Source: Aldehydirespirator sp965220485
GTDB lineage: Bacteria; Actinomycetota; Acidimicrobiia; Acidimicrobiales; Aldehydirespiratoraceae
NCBI GenBank assembly: GCA_965220485.1
Contig: OZ244832.1
Span: 1,550,001-1,614,000 of the forward strand
Length of the DNA stretch: 64,000 nt
Reading direction: 5' to 3'
Shown here: in pieces, positions 16,581-25,847 of the stretch
How positions within the stretch are numbered: position 1 is the stretch's first letter
Layout of the letters: the number at the start of each line of letters is the position of its first letter
Made by a program: the position numbers and the translations under genes
Notes under the pieces: generated by a model
Databases searched by the model: none
What the model was told of the DNA's origin: nothing
The model's input: the letters and a program-made list of their open reading frames with translations, nothing else

Positions 16581-17258
16581 CTACTCGTAGACGCCTCGGG
16601 CCTGATCGCGCACGACCATGCCCCGGTCGAGCTCGACCACCCTTTGGCGCATGCTGTCCACGACGCTGCTGTCGTGGGTGGCCATCACCACGGTCGTGCC
16701 GGTCTCATTGATCCGCTCCAGCAGCCTCATGATTCCCACCGACGTCGTCGGATCGAGGTTCCCGGTGGGCTCGTCGGCCAGCAGGATAAGTGGCCGGTTC
16801 ACGAAGGCCCGGGCGATCGACACCCGCTGCTGCTCGCCTCCGGAGAGCTCATGGGGGAAGCGGTCCATCTTGCGGGAGAGTCCGACCAGCTCCAGAATGG
16901 CGGGCACTTGGCGGTTGATGACCTGCGGGGCCTTGCCGATCACCTCCAGCGCGAAGGCGACGTTCTCGGCCACCGTCTTCTTCGAGAGCAGCTTGAAGTC
17001 CTGGAACACGTAGCCGATGTTGCGCCGCAGGTAGGGCACCCTCCATCCGCTGAGCCCGCCGATGTCGCGGCCGGCCACGAATATCCGGCCGTGCTCGGGC
17101 ACGTCCTCACGATTGAGCAGTCGGATGAAGGTGGACTTGCCCGACCCGGACGGACCCACCAGGAAGACGAACTCCCCCTTGCCGATGTCGATCGTCACGT
17201 CGCGCAGGGCCACCACATCGCCCTTGAAGACCTTGGTGACCTTCTCCATCTTGATCAT
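16581..17258 (-). CDS. ftsE: Cell-division ATP-binding protein FtsE
   Basis: 225 residues. It carries Walker A GPSGSGKST, the Q-loop region GYVFQDFKLL, the ABC signature LSGGEQQRVSIARAF, Walker B LLADEPTGNLD and the H-loop ATHD. FtsE powers conformational change in FtsX. Its ATG overlaps the prfB stop (ATGA), so it is co-translated with release factor 2, an arrangement common in actinobacteria. Confidence 0.95.
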   Translation of the reverse strand: MIKMEKVTKVFKGDVVALRDVTIDIGKGEFVFLVGPSGSGKSTFIRLLNREDVPEHGRIFVAGRDIGGLSGWRVPYLRRNIGYVFQDFKLLSKKTVAENVAFALEVIGKAPQVINRQVPAILELVGLSRKMDRFPHELSGGEQQRVSIARAFVNRPLILLADEPTGNLDPTTSVGIMRLLERINETGTTVVMATHDSSVVDSMRQRVVELDRGMVVRDQARGVYE

Positions 17259-18427
17259 TGGGGGTCACCTCCAGCCGCCTGCGGTAGCGGGGCGACAGTA
17301 CCAGCCCCCTCCGGTGAGCCCGCGGCACCTGACGCCCGGCTCCACCGGAGCCAGGACTCCATGAACGGGTCGAGGTCGCCACCGAGCACCCCGTCAATGT
17401 TGGGGGTCTCGTAGCGGGTTCGCTGGTCCCTCACCATCTGGTAGGGCTGCATCACGTAGCTGCGTATCTGGCTGCCGAACCCCACCTTTCGCTGCTCGCC
17501 CTTGATCCCGGCGATCTCGTCGGCGAGCCGCTTGCGCTCCAGATTCAGCAGCTTGGCGGCCAGCATCTGCATGGCCCGCTCCTTGTTCTGGTGCTGGCTG
17601 CGCTCGTTCTGGCAGCTGGTCACGATCCCGGTCGGCAGGTGGGTGATCCGCACCGCCGAGTCGGTGACGTTGACATGCTGGCCGCCCGCGCCCGACGAGC
17701 GGTAGGTGTCGATGCGCAGCTCCTTCTCGTCGATGGCCACCTCGTCGGAGACCTCCTCGAAGAACGGGGCCACATCCACCGCGGTGAAGGCGGTCTGGCG
17801 CTTGCCCTCGTTGTTGAACGGCGAGATGCGCACCAGGCGGTGCACACCGTGCTCGGACCGCATCCAGCCGTAGGCACAGCGGCCCCTCACCAGGAAGTCC
17901 ACACTGGAGAAGCCGGCCTCGGTGCCCTCCGACAGCGCGGTCACCTCCAGCGCGAAGCCGCGGCGCTCGGACCAGCGGCGGTACATCCGCAGCAGCATCT
18001 CGGCCCAGTCCTGCGAGTCGGTGCCACCCTCTCCCGACTTGATCTGGCAGACCGCGTCCCGCTCATCGAACTCGCCGGTGAACAGCGAGCGCAGCTCGAG
18101 CTCGTCGAAGCGGGCCCCTATGTCGGCCACCAGCCGTGCGATCTCAGCCTCCTCGGAAGCGTCGCCCTCCTCAACCGCGAGCTGGTTGAGGGTCTCCGCG
18201 TCGGAGATCTCGACCACGAGACGGTCGAAGATCGTGAGGTCATCGCTGATCGAGGCCAACTCGGAGGTGACGGCCCGGGCCCGCTCCGGCTGATCCCACA
18301 AGTCGGGGCGCGATGACTCGGCCTCGAGCTGGGGAAGCCGGAGCCGCAGCACACCGATGCGCAGGTAGGACTCGGCCTCGTCGAGGCGAGCCCGCAGCCG
18401 GCGCAGTTCGTCGGAGAAGTCCTGCAC
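17255..18427 (-). CDS. prfB: Peptide chain release factor 2
   Basis: 390 residues. The stop-codon-recognising loop SPFNNEGKRQTAF contains SPF, diagnostic of RF2 (UGA/UAA), and the catalytic motif is GAGGQHVNVTDSAVR. The frame is continuous from MQDFSDELRRL, with no programmed frameshift site near codon 25, unlike E. coli RF2. The C-terminus has a ~25-residue Ala/Gly/Pro-rich extension beyond the usual end. It starts 6 bases after the secA stop. If UGA is recoded as Sec in this organism, RF2 is the factor that competes with it. Confidence 0.95.
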   Translation of the reverse strand: MQDFSDELRRLRARLDEAESYLRIGVLRLRLPQLEAESSRPDLWDQPERARAVTSELASISDDLTIFDRLVVEISDAETLNQLAVEEGDASEEAEIARLVADIGARFDELELRSLFTGEFDERDAVCQIKSGEGGTDSQDWAEMLLRMYRRWSERRGFALEVTALSEGTEAGFSSVDFLVRGRCAYGWMRSEHGVHRLVRISPFNNEGKRQTAFTAVDVAPFFEEVSDEVAIDEKELRIDTYRSSGAGGQHVNVTDSAVRITHLPTGIVTSCQNERSQHQNKERAMQMLAAKLLNLERKRLADEIAGIKGEQRKVGFGSQIRSYVMQPYQMVRDQRTRYETPNIDGVLGGDLDPFMESWLRWSRASGAAGSPEGAGTVAPLPQAAGGDPQ

Positions 18428-18433
18428 GCCCGC

Positions 18434-21124
18434 TCAGCCCGCGCCGGGGCGGCCGTGACACATCTTGAATTTCTTCCCGCTCCCACAGGGGCACGGCTGA
18501 TTGCGTCCAACCTTCTCGAGCTCGCTCTTCACCACCGGCGTCCGGTTCGCGGGGCGGTTCGGCGCAGCCGGCCGCTCCTTCCGCTCCGGTCGACTCGGCG
18601 CCTCATCGTCCTTTTGTTCGCTTACTCCCACCAGCCGTTGAGTGTCCTGTTGGGCACGCTCGGCCAGCTGCACGTGCATCACGTACCTGACGAAGTCCAT
18701 GGCGATGCTGGTCACCATCTGCCCGAACATCTCGAAGCCCTCGCGCTGCCACTCGGTGGCGGGGTCCTTCTGCCCCATGGCCCTCAGGTGGATGCCCTCC
18801 CGCAGCAGGTCCATCTCATGCAGGTGCGACCGCCACTTCTGATCGATGAGACGCAGCATCACCTGGCGCTCCACCTGGCGCATCACCTCATCGCCGAGTT
18901 CCTGCTCGCGCTCGCGGTAGTGATCCATCCCAGCCCGGTTGAGCACGTCGGACAGCTCGTCGTGCGACGAGGCCGCCGCGATGTCGGAAGCGTCGACACC
19001 GCCGGGCCAGAGCCCCGACAGCGCCGTGGCCAGACCGTCGCGGTCCCATTCCTCGGAGTGCTCCGAGGCGCAGTACGTGTCGATGGCTCCGCCGACGGCG
19101 GACTCCAGGTACTCCAACGCCTCCGCCCGCAAGTCGGTGCCGTCGAGGATCTGGGCGCGGCGCTGGTAAATGACCCTTCGCTGAGCGTTCATCACCTCGT
19201 CGTACTTGAGAACGTTCTTGCGGATCTCGGCATTGCGCTGCTCGACGGTGTTCTGGGCCCGCTCGATGGCCTTGGTGACCATGCCCGCCTCGATGGGCAC
19301 ATCCTCGGGCAGGGCCTTGTCCATGACCCAGTTCATGGCGCCGGTGGCGAACCGGCTCATGAGATCGTCCTCCAGCGACAGGTAGAAGCGGCTCTCGCCG
19401 GGGTCGCCCTGGCGCCCGGAACGGCCCCTGAGCTGGTTGTCGATGCGGCGGCTCTCGTGGCGCTCGGTGCCGAGCACGTAGAGTCCGCCCTGTTCCAGCA
19501 CCTCCTCGCGCTCGGCGTCGGTGGCAGCCGCGTGCTTGTCGGTGAGTTCGGCCAGGCGCTGGGCACCCTCGGGCGTCGCCGGATCGAGCCCCTCGGACCT
19601 CAGATCGCGCCGAGCCAGACCCTCGGGATTGCCGCCGAGCAGGATGTCGACCCCGCGTCCGGCCATGTTGGTGGCCACCGTGACCGCTCCCAGCCGGCCC
19701 GCCTGGGTGACGATCTCAGCCTCTCGATGATGCTGCTTTGCGTTGAGCACCTCATGCGCGATCCCCTGCTTGTCGAGCAGGCGCGACAGCTTCTCGGACT
19801 TCTCGACGGAGATCGTGCCCACCAGCACTGGCTGGCCGCGATGGTTGCGCTCGCCAATGTCCTCCACACACGCGTCGAACTTCGCGTCCTCGGTCTTGTA
19901 GATCAGGTCGGCCCGATCCTCGCGGATCATCGGCCGGTGCGTGGGGACGCTCACAACGTGCAGGCCGTAGGTGCCCACGAACTCGCTGGCCTCGGTCTCG
20001 GCGGTTCCGGTCATGCCGGCGAGGCGTTCGTACATCCTGTAGTAGTTCTGCAGGGTGATGGTGGCCAGCGTCTGGTTCTCCTCCTTGATGGCCACGCCCT
20101 CCTTGGCCTCGACGGCCTGGTGCAGCCCGTCGGACCAGCGCCGCCCCTCCAGCACCCGACCGGTGAACTCGTCCACGATCTTCACCTGGCTGCGGTCCAC
20201 GATGTAGTCGCGGTCGCGCCGGTACAGCTCCTTGGCCCTCAGCGCAGCCTGAAGCTGGTGGACCAGGTTCTGGGCCACCATGTCGTAGAGGTTCTCGACG
20301 CCCAGCACCCGCTCCACCGCGTGCACGCCCTCCTCCAAGGGCGCGACGGTGCGCTTCTCCTCGTCCACCTCGTAATGGACATCGCGCTGCAGGCCGCGGG
20401 CGATGCCCGCGAAGCGGGTGTAGAGCTTGGCCGCGTCAGCCACCTGGCCGCTGATGATCAGGGGGGTGCGAGCCTCGTCAATCAGGATCGAGTCGATCTC
20501 GTCCACGATGCAGTAGTGATGGCCCCGCTGCACCTGCTCGGAACGCGACAGGGCCATGTTGTCCCGCAGGTAGTCGAAACCGAGCTCGTTGTTGGTTCCA
20601 TAGGTGATGTCGCAGGCGTACTGGCGGCGTTTGTGCTCCGAGTCCCCGCTGCCGGGAACGATCAGACCGACGCTGAGGCCGAGCCACTTGTACAGCTGAC
20701 CCATCCATTCCGCGTCGCGCTCGGCGAGGTAGTCGTTGACCGTCACCACATGGACTCCACGCCCGGTGAGGCCGGTGAGGTATATGGGCATGGTCGAGGT
20801 GAGGGTCTTGCCCTCGCCGGTGCGCATCTCGGCGACCCATCCCAGGTGCAGGGCCGCCCCACCCACCAACTGCACGTCGTAGTGACGCTGGCCCAACACT
20901 CGCACCGCGGTCTCGCGCACTACCGCGAATGACTCCATCAGCAGGTCGTCGGGGGACTCGCCCCGCTCCAGACGGCTGCGGAACTCGCCTGTGCGGGCCC
21001 GCAGGGCGTCGTCGTCGAGGCGCTGCGTCTCGGGCTCGAGCGCGTTGATGTCGGGTACGAGCGCTTGCAGGTCCCTGAGCTTGCGCCCCTCGCCGGTGCG
21101 CAGGATCCGCTTGAACAACGACAT
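18434..21124 (-). CDS. secA: Preprotein translocase ATPase SecA
   Basis: 896 residues. It has the DEAD-like motor with MRTGEGKTLTSTMP (Walker A), VDEIDSILIDEARTPLIISG, the preprotein cross-linking domain, NMAGRGVDILLGG and RGRSGRQGDPGESRFYLSLEDDLM. It ends in the zinc-binding SEC-C motif NQPCPCGSGKKFKMCHG, used to contact SecB or the ribosome. It drives protein export through SecYEG. It is the essential SecA1-type by length and by the retained C-terminal tail. The following hpf and comF genes reproduce the secA1-hpf-comF order of mycobacteria. Two dispersed repeats lie between it and hpf. Confidence 0.97.
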   Translation of the reverse strand: MSLFKRILRTGEGRKLRDLQALVPDINALEPETQRLDDDALRARTGEFRSRLERGESPDDLLMESFAVVRETAVRVLGQRHYDVQLVGGAALHLGWVAEMRTGEGKTLTSTMPIYLTGLTGRGVHVVTVNDYLAERDAEWMGQLYKWLGLSVGLIVPGSGDSEHKRRQYACDITYGTNNELGFDYLRDNMALSRSEQVQRGHHYCIVDEIDSILIDEARTPLIISGQVADAAKLYTRFAGIARGLQRDVHYEVDEEKRTVAPLEEGVHAVERVLGVENLYDMVAQNLVHQLQAALRAKELYRRDRDYIVDRSQVKIVDEFTGRVLEGRRWSDGLHQAVEAKEGVAIKEENQTLATITLQNYYRMYERLAGMTGTAETEASEFVGTYGLHVVSVPTHRPMIREDRADLIYKTEDAKFDACVEDIGERNHRGQPVLVGTISVEKSEKLSRLLDKQGIAHEVLNAKQHHREAEIVTQAGRLGAVTVATNMAGRGVDILLGGNPEGLARRDLRSEGLDPATPEGAQRLAELTDKHAAATDAEREEVLEQGGLYVLGTERHESRRIDNQLRGRSGRQGDPGESRFYLSLEDDLMSRFATGAMNWVMDKALPEDVPIEAGMVTKAIERAQNTVEQRNAEIRKNVLKYDEVMNAQRRVIYQRRAQILDGTDLRAEALEYLESAVGGAIDTYCASEHSEEWDRDGLATALSGLWPGGVDASDIAAASSHDELSDVLNRAGMDHYREREQELGDEVMRQVERQVMLRLIDQKWRSHLHEMDLLREGIHLRAMGQKDPATEWQREGFEMFGQMVTSIAMDFVRYVMHVQLAERAQQDTQRLVGVSEQKDDEAPSRPERKERPAAPNRPANRTPVVKSELEKVGRNQPCPCGSGKKFKMCHGRPGAG

Positions 21125-21195
21125 CGGTCCGAGCCCGCCTTCGCCTCAGAGCGAGCGCGAACAGGCGAGAGCCCGTCGCGTCGCGGCGGTGTCAC

Positions 21196-21446
21196 TCCCG
21201 CTCTTGTTCGCTTCGCTCACGGGCCGCTCGGGCCACGGCCTCGCTCGGCTCCTCACGAGAATCCCCATGAACCGCTCCCTTCCCGCTCGGCCTCTTAGCA
21301 CATGCGCGGGTAGGTGATGCCGCCTCGCGGTGCAGCGTCGTACTTCCCGCTCTTGTTCGCTTCGCTCACGGGCCGCTCGGGCCACGGCCTCGCTGAACGC
21401 CTCGCCAAGATCCTCACGAATCACCGCCTTCCCGCTCGGCCTCTTA
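21196..21446 (-). repeat. Two tandem copies of the ~100-bp dispersed intergenic repeat
   Basis: Copies at 21196-21298 and 21345-21446 each contain block A (cf. GAGGCCGAGCGG), a variable spacer and the 51-base block B (containing GTGGCCCGAGCGGCCCGTGA) on the minus strand. They are joined by block C (cf. CACCTACCCGCGCATG) at 21299-21344. The TAA stop of hpf is the first triplet of the second copy. The whole secA-hpf gap is repeat. Confidence 0.85.
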
Positions 21447-22034
21447 GCCAGCCTCGTCGATGAGGCCCACCGCCCCGTCGTCACGGCGGTACACGACGGC
21501 GGAGCGACCGGTGGTCGAGTTGATGAAGAAGAAGAAGCCATGGCCCAACAGATCCATCTTCAACGCGGCCTCTGACGGGGACAGCGGGCCGAGGTGGAAG
21601 CGCTTGGTCTTGACGATCCGCAGCTCCGGCTCGATCTCGTCGGAGTCGTCCGGACCTGAGCTGTCAATGGCCCGACCCACCGGTTGCGACTCGACGCTGG
21701 CACTGGTGCGGATCGTGTCGCCCCGACCGTGGTGGCGCTTCTGGAGCTTGGTACGCAGCTTGCGGATCTGCCGCTCCAGCTTGGCCTCAGCAAGATCGAC
21801 GGCGACAAAGGCGTCGGGCGCGTTCACCTTGCAGCGCAGATGATGGCCGTGGCCGGTCAGGGTCACCTCGCAGGTCTCGCGGTCGACGATGCGGGGATTG
21901 CGAGCCTCGTCGAAGTGAACCTCGGCGGTGTCGAGTTCGTCCATGAACCGGTCCAGCTGCCCGATCTTGGTTCGCACTGCCTCCTCGAGACCTGGCGTGA
22001 TGTCCTTGTGGCGGCTGCTGATCGAGATCTCCAC
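21444..22034 (-). CDS. hpf: Long-form ribosome hibernation promoting factor
   Basis: About 196 residues. The N-terminal domain (VEISISSRHKDITPGLEEAVR, then KLERQIRKLRTKLQKR) is the ribosome-binding HPF/YfiA fold, and the C-terminal ~60 residues (RIVKTKRFHLGPLSPSEAALKM) form the dimerisation tail of long HPF, which pairs 70S ribosomes into 100S particles in starvation. I prefer GTG at 22034 because GAGAGG sits six bases upstream; a TTG at 22040 would leave no spacing. The TAA stop lies at the edge of a dispersed repeat. The order secA-hpf-comF matches mycobacteria. Confidence 0.93.
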   Translation of the reverse strand: MEISISSRHKDITPGLEEAVRTKIGQLDRFMDELDTAEVHFDEARNPRIVDRETCEVTLTGHGHHLRCKVNAPDAFVAVDLAEAKLERQIRKLRTKLQKRHHGRGDTIRTSASVESQPVGRAIDSSGPDDSDEIEPELRIVKTKRFHLGPLSPSEAALKMDLLGHGFFFFINSTTGRSAVVYRRDDGAVGLIDEAG

Positions 22035-22056
22035 GTCCAACCTCTCTGCCTAGCTT

Positions 22057-22157
22057 CCCCGCTCTTGTTCGCTGCGCTCACGGGCCGCTCGGGCCACGGC
22101 CTCGCTCGGCGATCTCACAAGGATCCTCATGACTTGCTCCTATCCGCTCGGCCTCTG
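22057..22157 (-). repeat. Dispersed ~100-bp intergenic repeat
   Basis: Blocks B and A on the minus strand with a ~40-base unique spacer, filling the hpf-comF gap. Confidence 0.85.
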
Positions 22158-22172
22158 GGCTCCGATGCGCCC

Positions 22173-22706
22173 TCATCGTAGAGGTACCGCGACTGGCTGC
22201 CGCGGCGGCGCTGGCGCCACGGTGGCCACTGCAGCCACCACCGCGGCGGCGCCGCCAGATCGCAGCGCCTCGGCCGCGACCCGCAGCGTCGAGCCGGTGG
22301 TGCACACGTCGTCGACCACCAGCACCACCCCGGACAGGCGACCGGGCCGCACCGTGAGCCCGGGGCCCGCCAGCCGATCCCGGTGGGTGCGGGCCGTCTG
22401 GGGTTGATCGTCGAGCCGACGCAGCAACCGGCGGGCCCGCAGCCGCAGCCTCCGGGCCAAGGCCCGAGCCAGCAGTTCAGCGGGATCAAAGCCGCGCTCC
22501 CGGCGGCGCGTCGGGCTGCAGGGAACCCAGGTGACCAGGTCCGCGTCCGGCGCCGCCGGCACGACCGACGCCATACGGTCGGCGATCGGAGTCACCGCGG
22601 CGGTGACCCGGCCGTACTTGAAGGCGCGCACCAACTCGGCCGCCCCGCCCTCATGGCACCAGCCCGCCCACAATGCGTCCACGCCCTCGATCCGCAGGTC
22701 CTGCAT
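22173..22706 (-). CDS. ComF-family phosphoribosyltransferase-like protein
   Basis: 177 residues. It shows LVRAFKYGR near the N-terminus, VPCSPTRRRERGFDPAELLARALA, then the PRTase loop VVLVVDDVCTTGSTLRVAAEAL, which binds PRPP-type ligands. ComF proteins are tied to DNA uptake, but many actinobacterial homologs have unknown roles. The N-terminal zinc finger of Gram-negative ComF is absent, so this is a short form. Its position upstream of hpf and secA parallels the order in Mycobacterium. The gene reads toward hpf. Confidence 0.85.
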   Translation of the reverse strand: MQDLRIEGVDALWAGWCHEGGAAELVRAFKYGRVTAAVTPIADRMASVVPAAPDADLVTWVPCSPTRRRERGFDPAELLARALARRLRLRARRLLRRLDDQPQTARTHRDRLAGPGLTVRPGRLSGVVLVVDDVCTTGSTLRVAAEALRSGGAAAVVAAVATVAPAPPRQPVAVPLR

Positions 22707-22796
22707 ACCGACAGCCTACACCGCCAAGACCGGCAGCAGCTAACATTCAATAGAATATACTGATATAGGAATATGGACAGGAACTGACGACAAGGG

Positions 22797-23813
22797 CTAC
22801 GGCACAGCCCCGGCGTCGTCAGCGGTGACGTACCCCTCGTCGCGCATCCAGGCGATGGCGTCGGCCAGCGACTCGGCCGCAGACCGCAGGGTGATGCCGG
22901 TGTCCTGCTCAGTGAAGGAGTTGTCGCCAGCGCAGGTGTTGAACATGTACTCGGTGCCCTCGGAGGTGAGGATCAGGTCGCGGCCGAAGCGGCGGGCCAG
23001 GTCGCCAATCCGACCCCATGCCAGGAACAGTGCCCTGGGCATCTGCACCGACTTCAGGTCCCGGCCCGTGACCTCGCACAACAGTGACAGCAGTTCGTCG
23101 GAGGTGAAGTGGTGGCCGAACATCACGTAGCGCTTGGTGCCGCGGCCGGGCTGCATCGATGCCGCGATCACCGCAGCTATGTCGCGCACGTCGACCACGT
23201 TGAGCGTGTAGCCGGACGAGCGCATGAAGGGCTTGGTCAGCCACAGATGGAGCGGCTTGACCTGGGTCGACTCGCCGTAGTCGCCAGGGCCGAACACCCC
23301 GCCGGGATAGATGACGACGACGCCGTGTCCCGAGGTCTGGAGCCGCCGGGCCAGGTGCTCGGACTCTGCCTTGGACCGGGCGTAAGGCATCCGGGCGCTG
23401 CCCACGGGATGGTCGGCGGTCACCGGGTCGGTGCGGTACGGGAACAGGGCCGCGGCGCTGGACACATGCACGATCGGGTCGCAGCCGGCGTCCGCGGCCT
23501 CTCCCAGCACGTTGAGCGCGCCCGCGAAGTTGCTGGCTTCGATGTCGGCTTCGGAGCTGGGGTCGGTCCCCACCACCGCGGCCGCATGTACCACCGCGTC
23601 GCAGCCGTCGACGGCGGCCGTGACCGCCACCGCGTCGGCAATGTCTCCCATGACCGTCTCGAGCGAGGCGAGATCGACCCCCACCCGGGCGGTCACCGTC
23701 TCGAGCTTGGCCGGCGTTCGCACCAGAGCGCGCGCTGTGTGGCCTGCGTCCTGAAGGGCTTTGGCCGCGTGGGATCCCACGAAGCCGGTCGCGCCGGTGA
23801 CCAGGACCCTCAC
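22797..23813 (-). CDS. NAD-dependent epimerase/dehydratase family protein (extended SDR)
   Basis: 338 residues from GTG at 23813, where VRVLVTGATGFVGSHAAKAL begins; the longer upstream frame overlaps the preceding gene and is not coding. The glycine-rich NAD(P) motif is GATGFVG, followed by D-A-V-V-H-A-A, HVSSAAALF and the catalytic YxxxK as MPYARSKAESE. It resembles dihydroflavonol-4-reductase-like enzymes, with a C-terminal domain for a lipid-like or polyketide substrate. It follows the F420-type oxidoreductase and an SDR on the same strand, suggesting a small catabolic operon. The substrate is unknown. Confidence 0.85.
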   Translation of the reverse strand: MRVLVTGATGFVGSHAAKALQDAGHTARALVRTPAKLETVTARVGVDLASLETVMGDIADAVAVTAAVDGCDAVVHAAAVVGTDPSSEADIEASNFAGALNVLGEAADAGCDPIVHVSSAAALFPYRTDPVTADHPVGSARMPYARSKAESEHLARRLQTSGHGVVVIYPGGVFGPGDYGESTQVKPLHLWLTKPFMRSSGYTLNVVDVRDIAAVIAASMQPGRGTKRYVMFGHHFTSDELLSLLCEVTGRDLKSVQMPRALFLAWGRIGDLARRFGRDLILTSEGTEYMFNTCAGDNSFTEQDTGITLRSAAESLADAIAWMRDEGYVTADDAGAVP

Positions 23814-23889
23814 GGCCGATCCCTCCCCGGGGCGGGCATCCCGGCGGCAGCGGGAGAAGGCCGATCCCTCCCCGATGGGGCGGGCATGC

Positions 23890-24788
23890 TCACGGGCTGT
23901 GCTCCTCGAACAAGGCCGAGGCGAGAGATGCGGGGCTTGCCGGTGTGCGCCGGGCCTCGATGTCGCGGTGGCGGGCCGCGATCGCCGCGTCGAAATCGCC
24001 GTCGGTGAACAGCCAGAGCTCCTCGGCCAGGATCGCCCGCACCACCATGTCGGCCACGCCAGACGGGTGCCGCGCCTGGCTGTAAAGGTCGCGTATCGCG
24101 GCCCTGACCTCGGACTCGGCGCTGCCCGCGACCACGTCCGAGTCCCATGCTCCGTCAACTCCTGCGTGGTCTCGCAGATGCTCGGGCCGGTTGCGCTCGG
24201 AGTCCAGGATGTTGGTGGACACCAGCCCGGGGCACAGGCAGGTGACGCCCACTCCGGTCTGTTCCGCGAGCATCTCGGCGTGGAGGGTCTCGCTGATCGC
24301 CACCACGCCGTGCTTGGAGACGTTGTAGGGGCCGAGCCCGGCCGACGTCAGGTGGCCGAGGATGGACGCGGTGTTGACGATGTGGCCCGAGCCTCGCTCG
24401 ATCATGGGGCCCAGGAAGGCCCGGCACCCGTGGATCACACCCCAAAGGTTGACCCCGAGACACCACTCCCAAGACTTGAGGGACAGCTCCGCGACGGTGC
24501 CGGTGGCGGCCACGCCGGCGTTGTTGCACAGCACGTCGGCCAGCCCGTAGGTCTCGACGACGGTGTCGCGCAGAGCCTCGACCGACGGCCAGGAGGCCAC
24601 GTCACAGGCGACCGCCATGGACTCGCCCCCCGCGGCCCGGATGGCGCCCACCGTGTCGTGCAGGGCGGCTCCTCAATGTCGGCCACGACCACCCGCATGG
24701 ACTCGGCTGCGAAGCGCTCGGCCAGCCCCCGACCGATGCCGCTGGCGCCCCCGGTGACCACCGCCACCCGGCCGGCGAGATCTCTCAC
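23890..24788 (-). pseudogene. Short-chain dehydrogenase with a single-base frameshift
   Basis: The N-terminus, VRDLAGRVAVVTGGASGIG, begins at GTG 24788 and reads to VADIEE near 24670. The rest (GAIRAAGGESMAVACDVASW, NNAGVAATG, NTASILG, YNVSKHGVVA with YxxxK, CPGLVSTNIL) is in another frame. Restoring one G after GAGGAG near 24672 rejoins them, giving about 299 residues with all SDR motifs. Either the gene is newly broken or the assembly has a one-base error. The GTG start overlaps the stop of the F420-type oxidoreductase (GTGA). The role of the intact form, alcohol/ketone oxidoreduction with NAD(P), is family knowledge. Confidence 0.8.
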
Positions 24789-25651
24789 GGGGCTAGGGCC
24801 GCCAGGGCATCGTAGTCGATAGCCCCTGCACCCGCGGCGGGGTGCAGCACCTGGATGCAGACCTGGGTGGCCCCCGCGTCGGCGTGCTCGGCCAGCCGCC
24901 CCTCGATGGCGTCGACGTCGCCCCAGGCCACCATGGCGTCCACGAAGCGGTCCGAGAGCCCGTCGATGTCGTCGTCGTCGAAGCCGAGGCGCTTCCAGCA
25001 GTCCCGGTAGCCCGGAGCCCGGTTATAGAACTTCATGACGCTGGCGCCGGTGGCCCGAGCCTGCTCGGAGTCGGTGGTGAGCATCACCTTCTGCTCCACG
25101 CACAGCTGAGCGTCGGGGCCCATGACCGAGCGGGCGAAGGCGGTGTGCTCCGGTGTCGTGTTGTAGGGGTGGGCGCCGTCGGTGCGCTCCGCCGCGAGCT
25201 CCAGCATCCGGGGGCCGAGGGCGGCCAGCACCACCGGCACCGGCTCGGGCGGGGGCACCGATGTGTAGCGGGCCGCGTCCATGGCGTCCAGGTAGGACCG
25301 CATGAACGACAGCGGCTTGTCGTAGGGGATGCCGCGAATCTTGCTGACGATCACCGGGCTCGAAACGCCGATGCCCAGCGTGAACCGGCCGCCGGTCTGC
25401 TCGGCGACGGTGCAAGCGCCCTGCTTCATCACGCCCGCGTGCCGGTTGTAGACGTTGGCGATCCCGGTGGCGAGCCCGAGGGTGGACGTGACCGCACCCA
25501 AGTGCGCGACCAGGGCGAACGGATCGCGCCCGAAGGTCTCCCCCACCCACAGCTGCGAGTAGCCGAAGTCCTCCACTCGCTTGGCGAAGGAAGCCACATC
25601 GACCCCGCTGAACGCTTCAGGAGCCGTCCAGCAGCCCCGTTCAACCGCCAT
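24785..25651 (-). CDS. LLM-class (luciferase-like) F420-dependent oxidoreductase
   Basis: 288 residues. It has the TIM-barrel features of luciferase-like oxidoreductases: LWVGETFGRDPFALVAHLGAVT, TGIANVYNRHAGVMKQ, GRFTLGIGVSSP, VVLAALGPRMLELAAERTDGAHPYNTTP. Actinobacterial members of this type use coenzyme F420, and cofD and cofE are encoded 30 kb away, so F420 is made by this organism. It is first of three overlapping or close genes with an SDR and an epimerase. The substrate is unknown. FMN usage cannot be excluded. Confidence 0.85.
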   Translation of the reverse strand: MAVERGCWTAPEAFSGVDVASFAKRVEDFGYSQLWVGETFGRDPFALVAHLGAVTSTLGLATGIANVYNRHAGVMKQGACTVAEQTGGRFTLGIGVSSPVIVSKIRGIPYDKPLSFMRSYLDAMDAARYTSVPPPEPVPVVLAALGPRMLELAAERTDGAHPYNTTPEHTAFARSVMGPDAQLCVEQKVMLTTDSEQARATGASVMKFYNRAPGYRDCWKRLGFDDDDIDGLSDRFVDAMVAWGDVDAIEGRLAEHADAGATQVCIQVLHPAAGAGAIDYDALAALAP

Positions 25652-25847
25652 TGTGTGCCTCCTTCAGCGCTGTAGTCCGTCAAGGCCGCAACCACGGTAC
25701 CGGTGGCGCCACTTGCCATGCACCCGGTGAGGCTCCTGCTCGCGGTGGCCCTGCTGATGGCCGCTGCGCAGCCTACGTTAGTGATCCGGACCCAGGCGAC
25801 AACCCAGGGTGATCCCGTCCCCTCGTTTCCACCGCAGCCTCGAGAGC

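Noticed and set aside
17255..18427. Programmed frameshift in prfB
   Set aside because: The RF2 frame is continuous from its start and no shift site with an early in-frame UGA is present.
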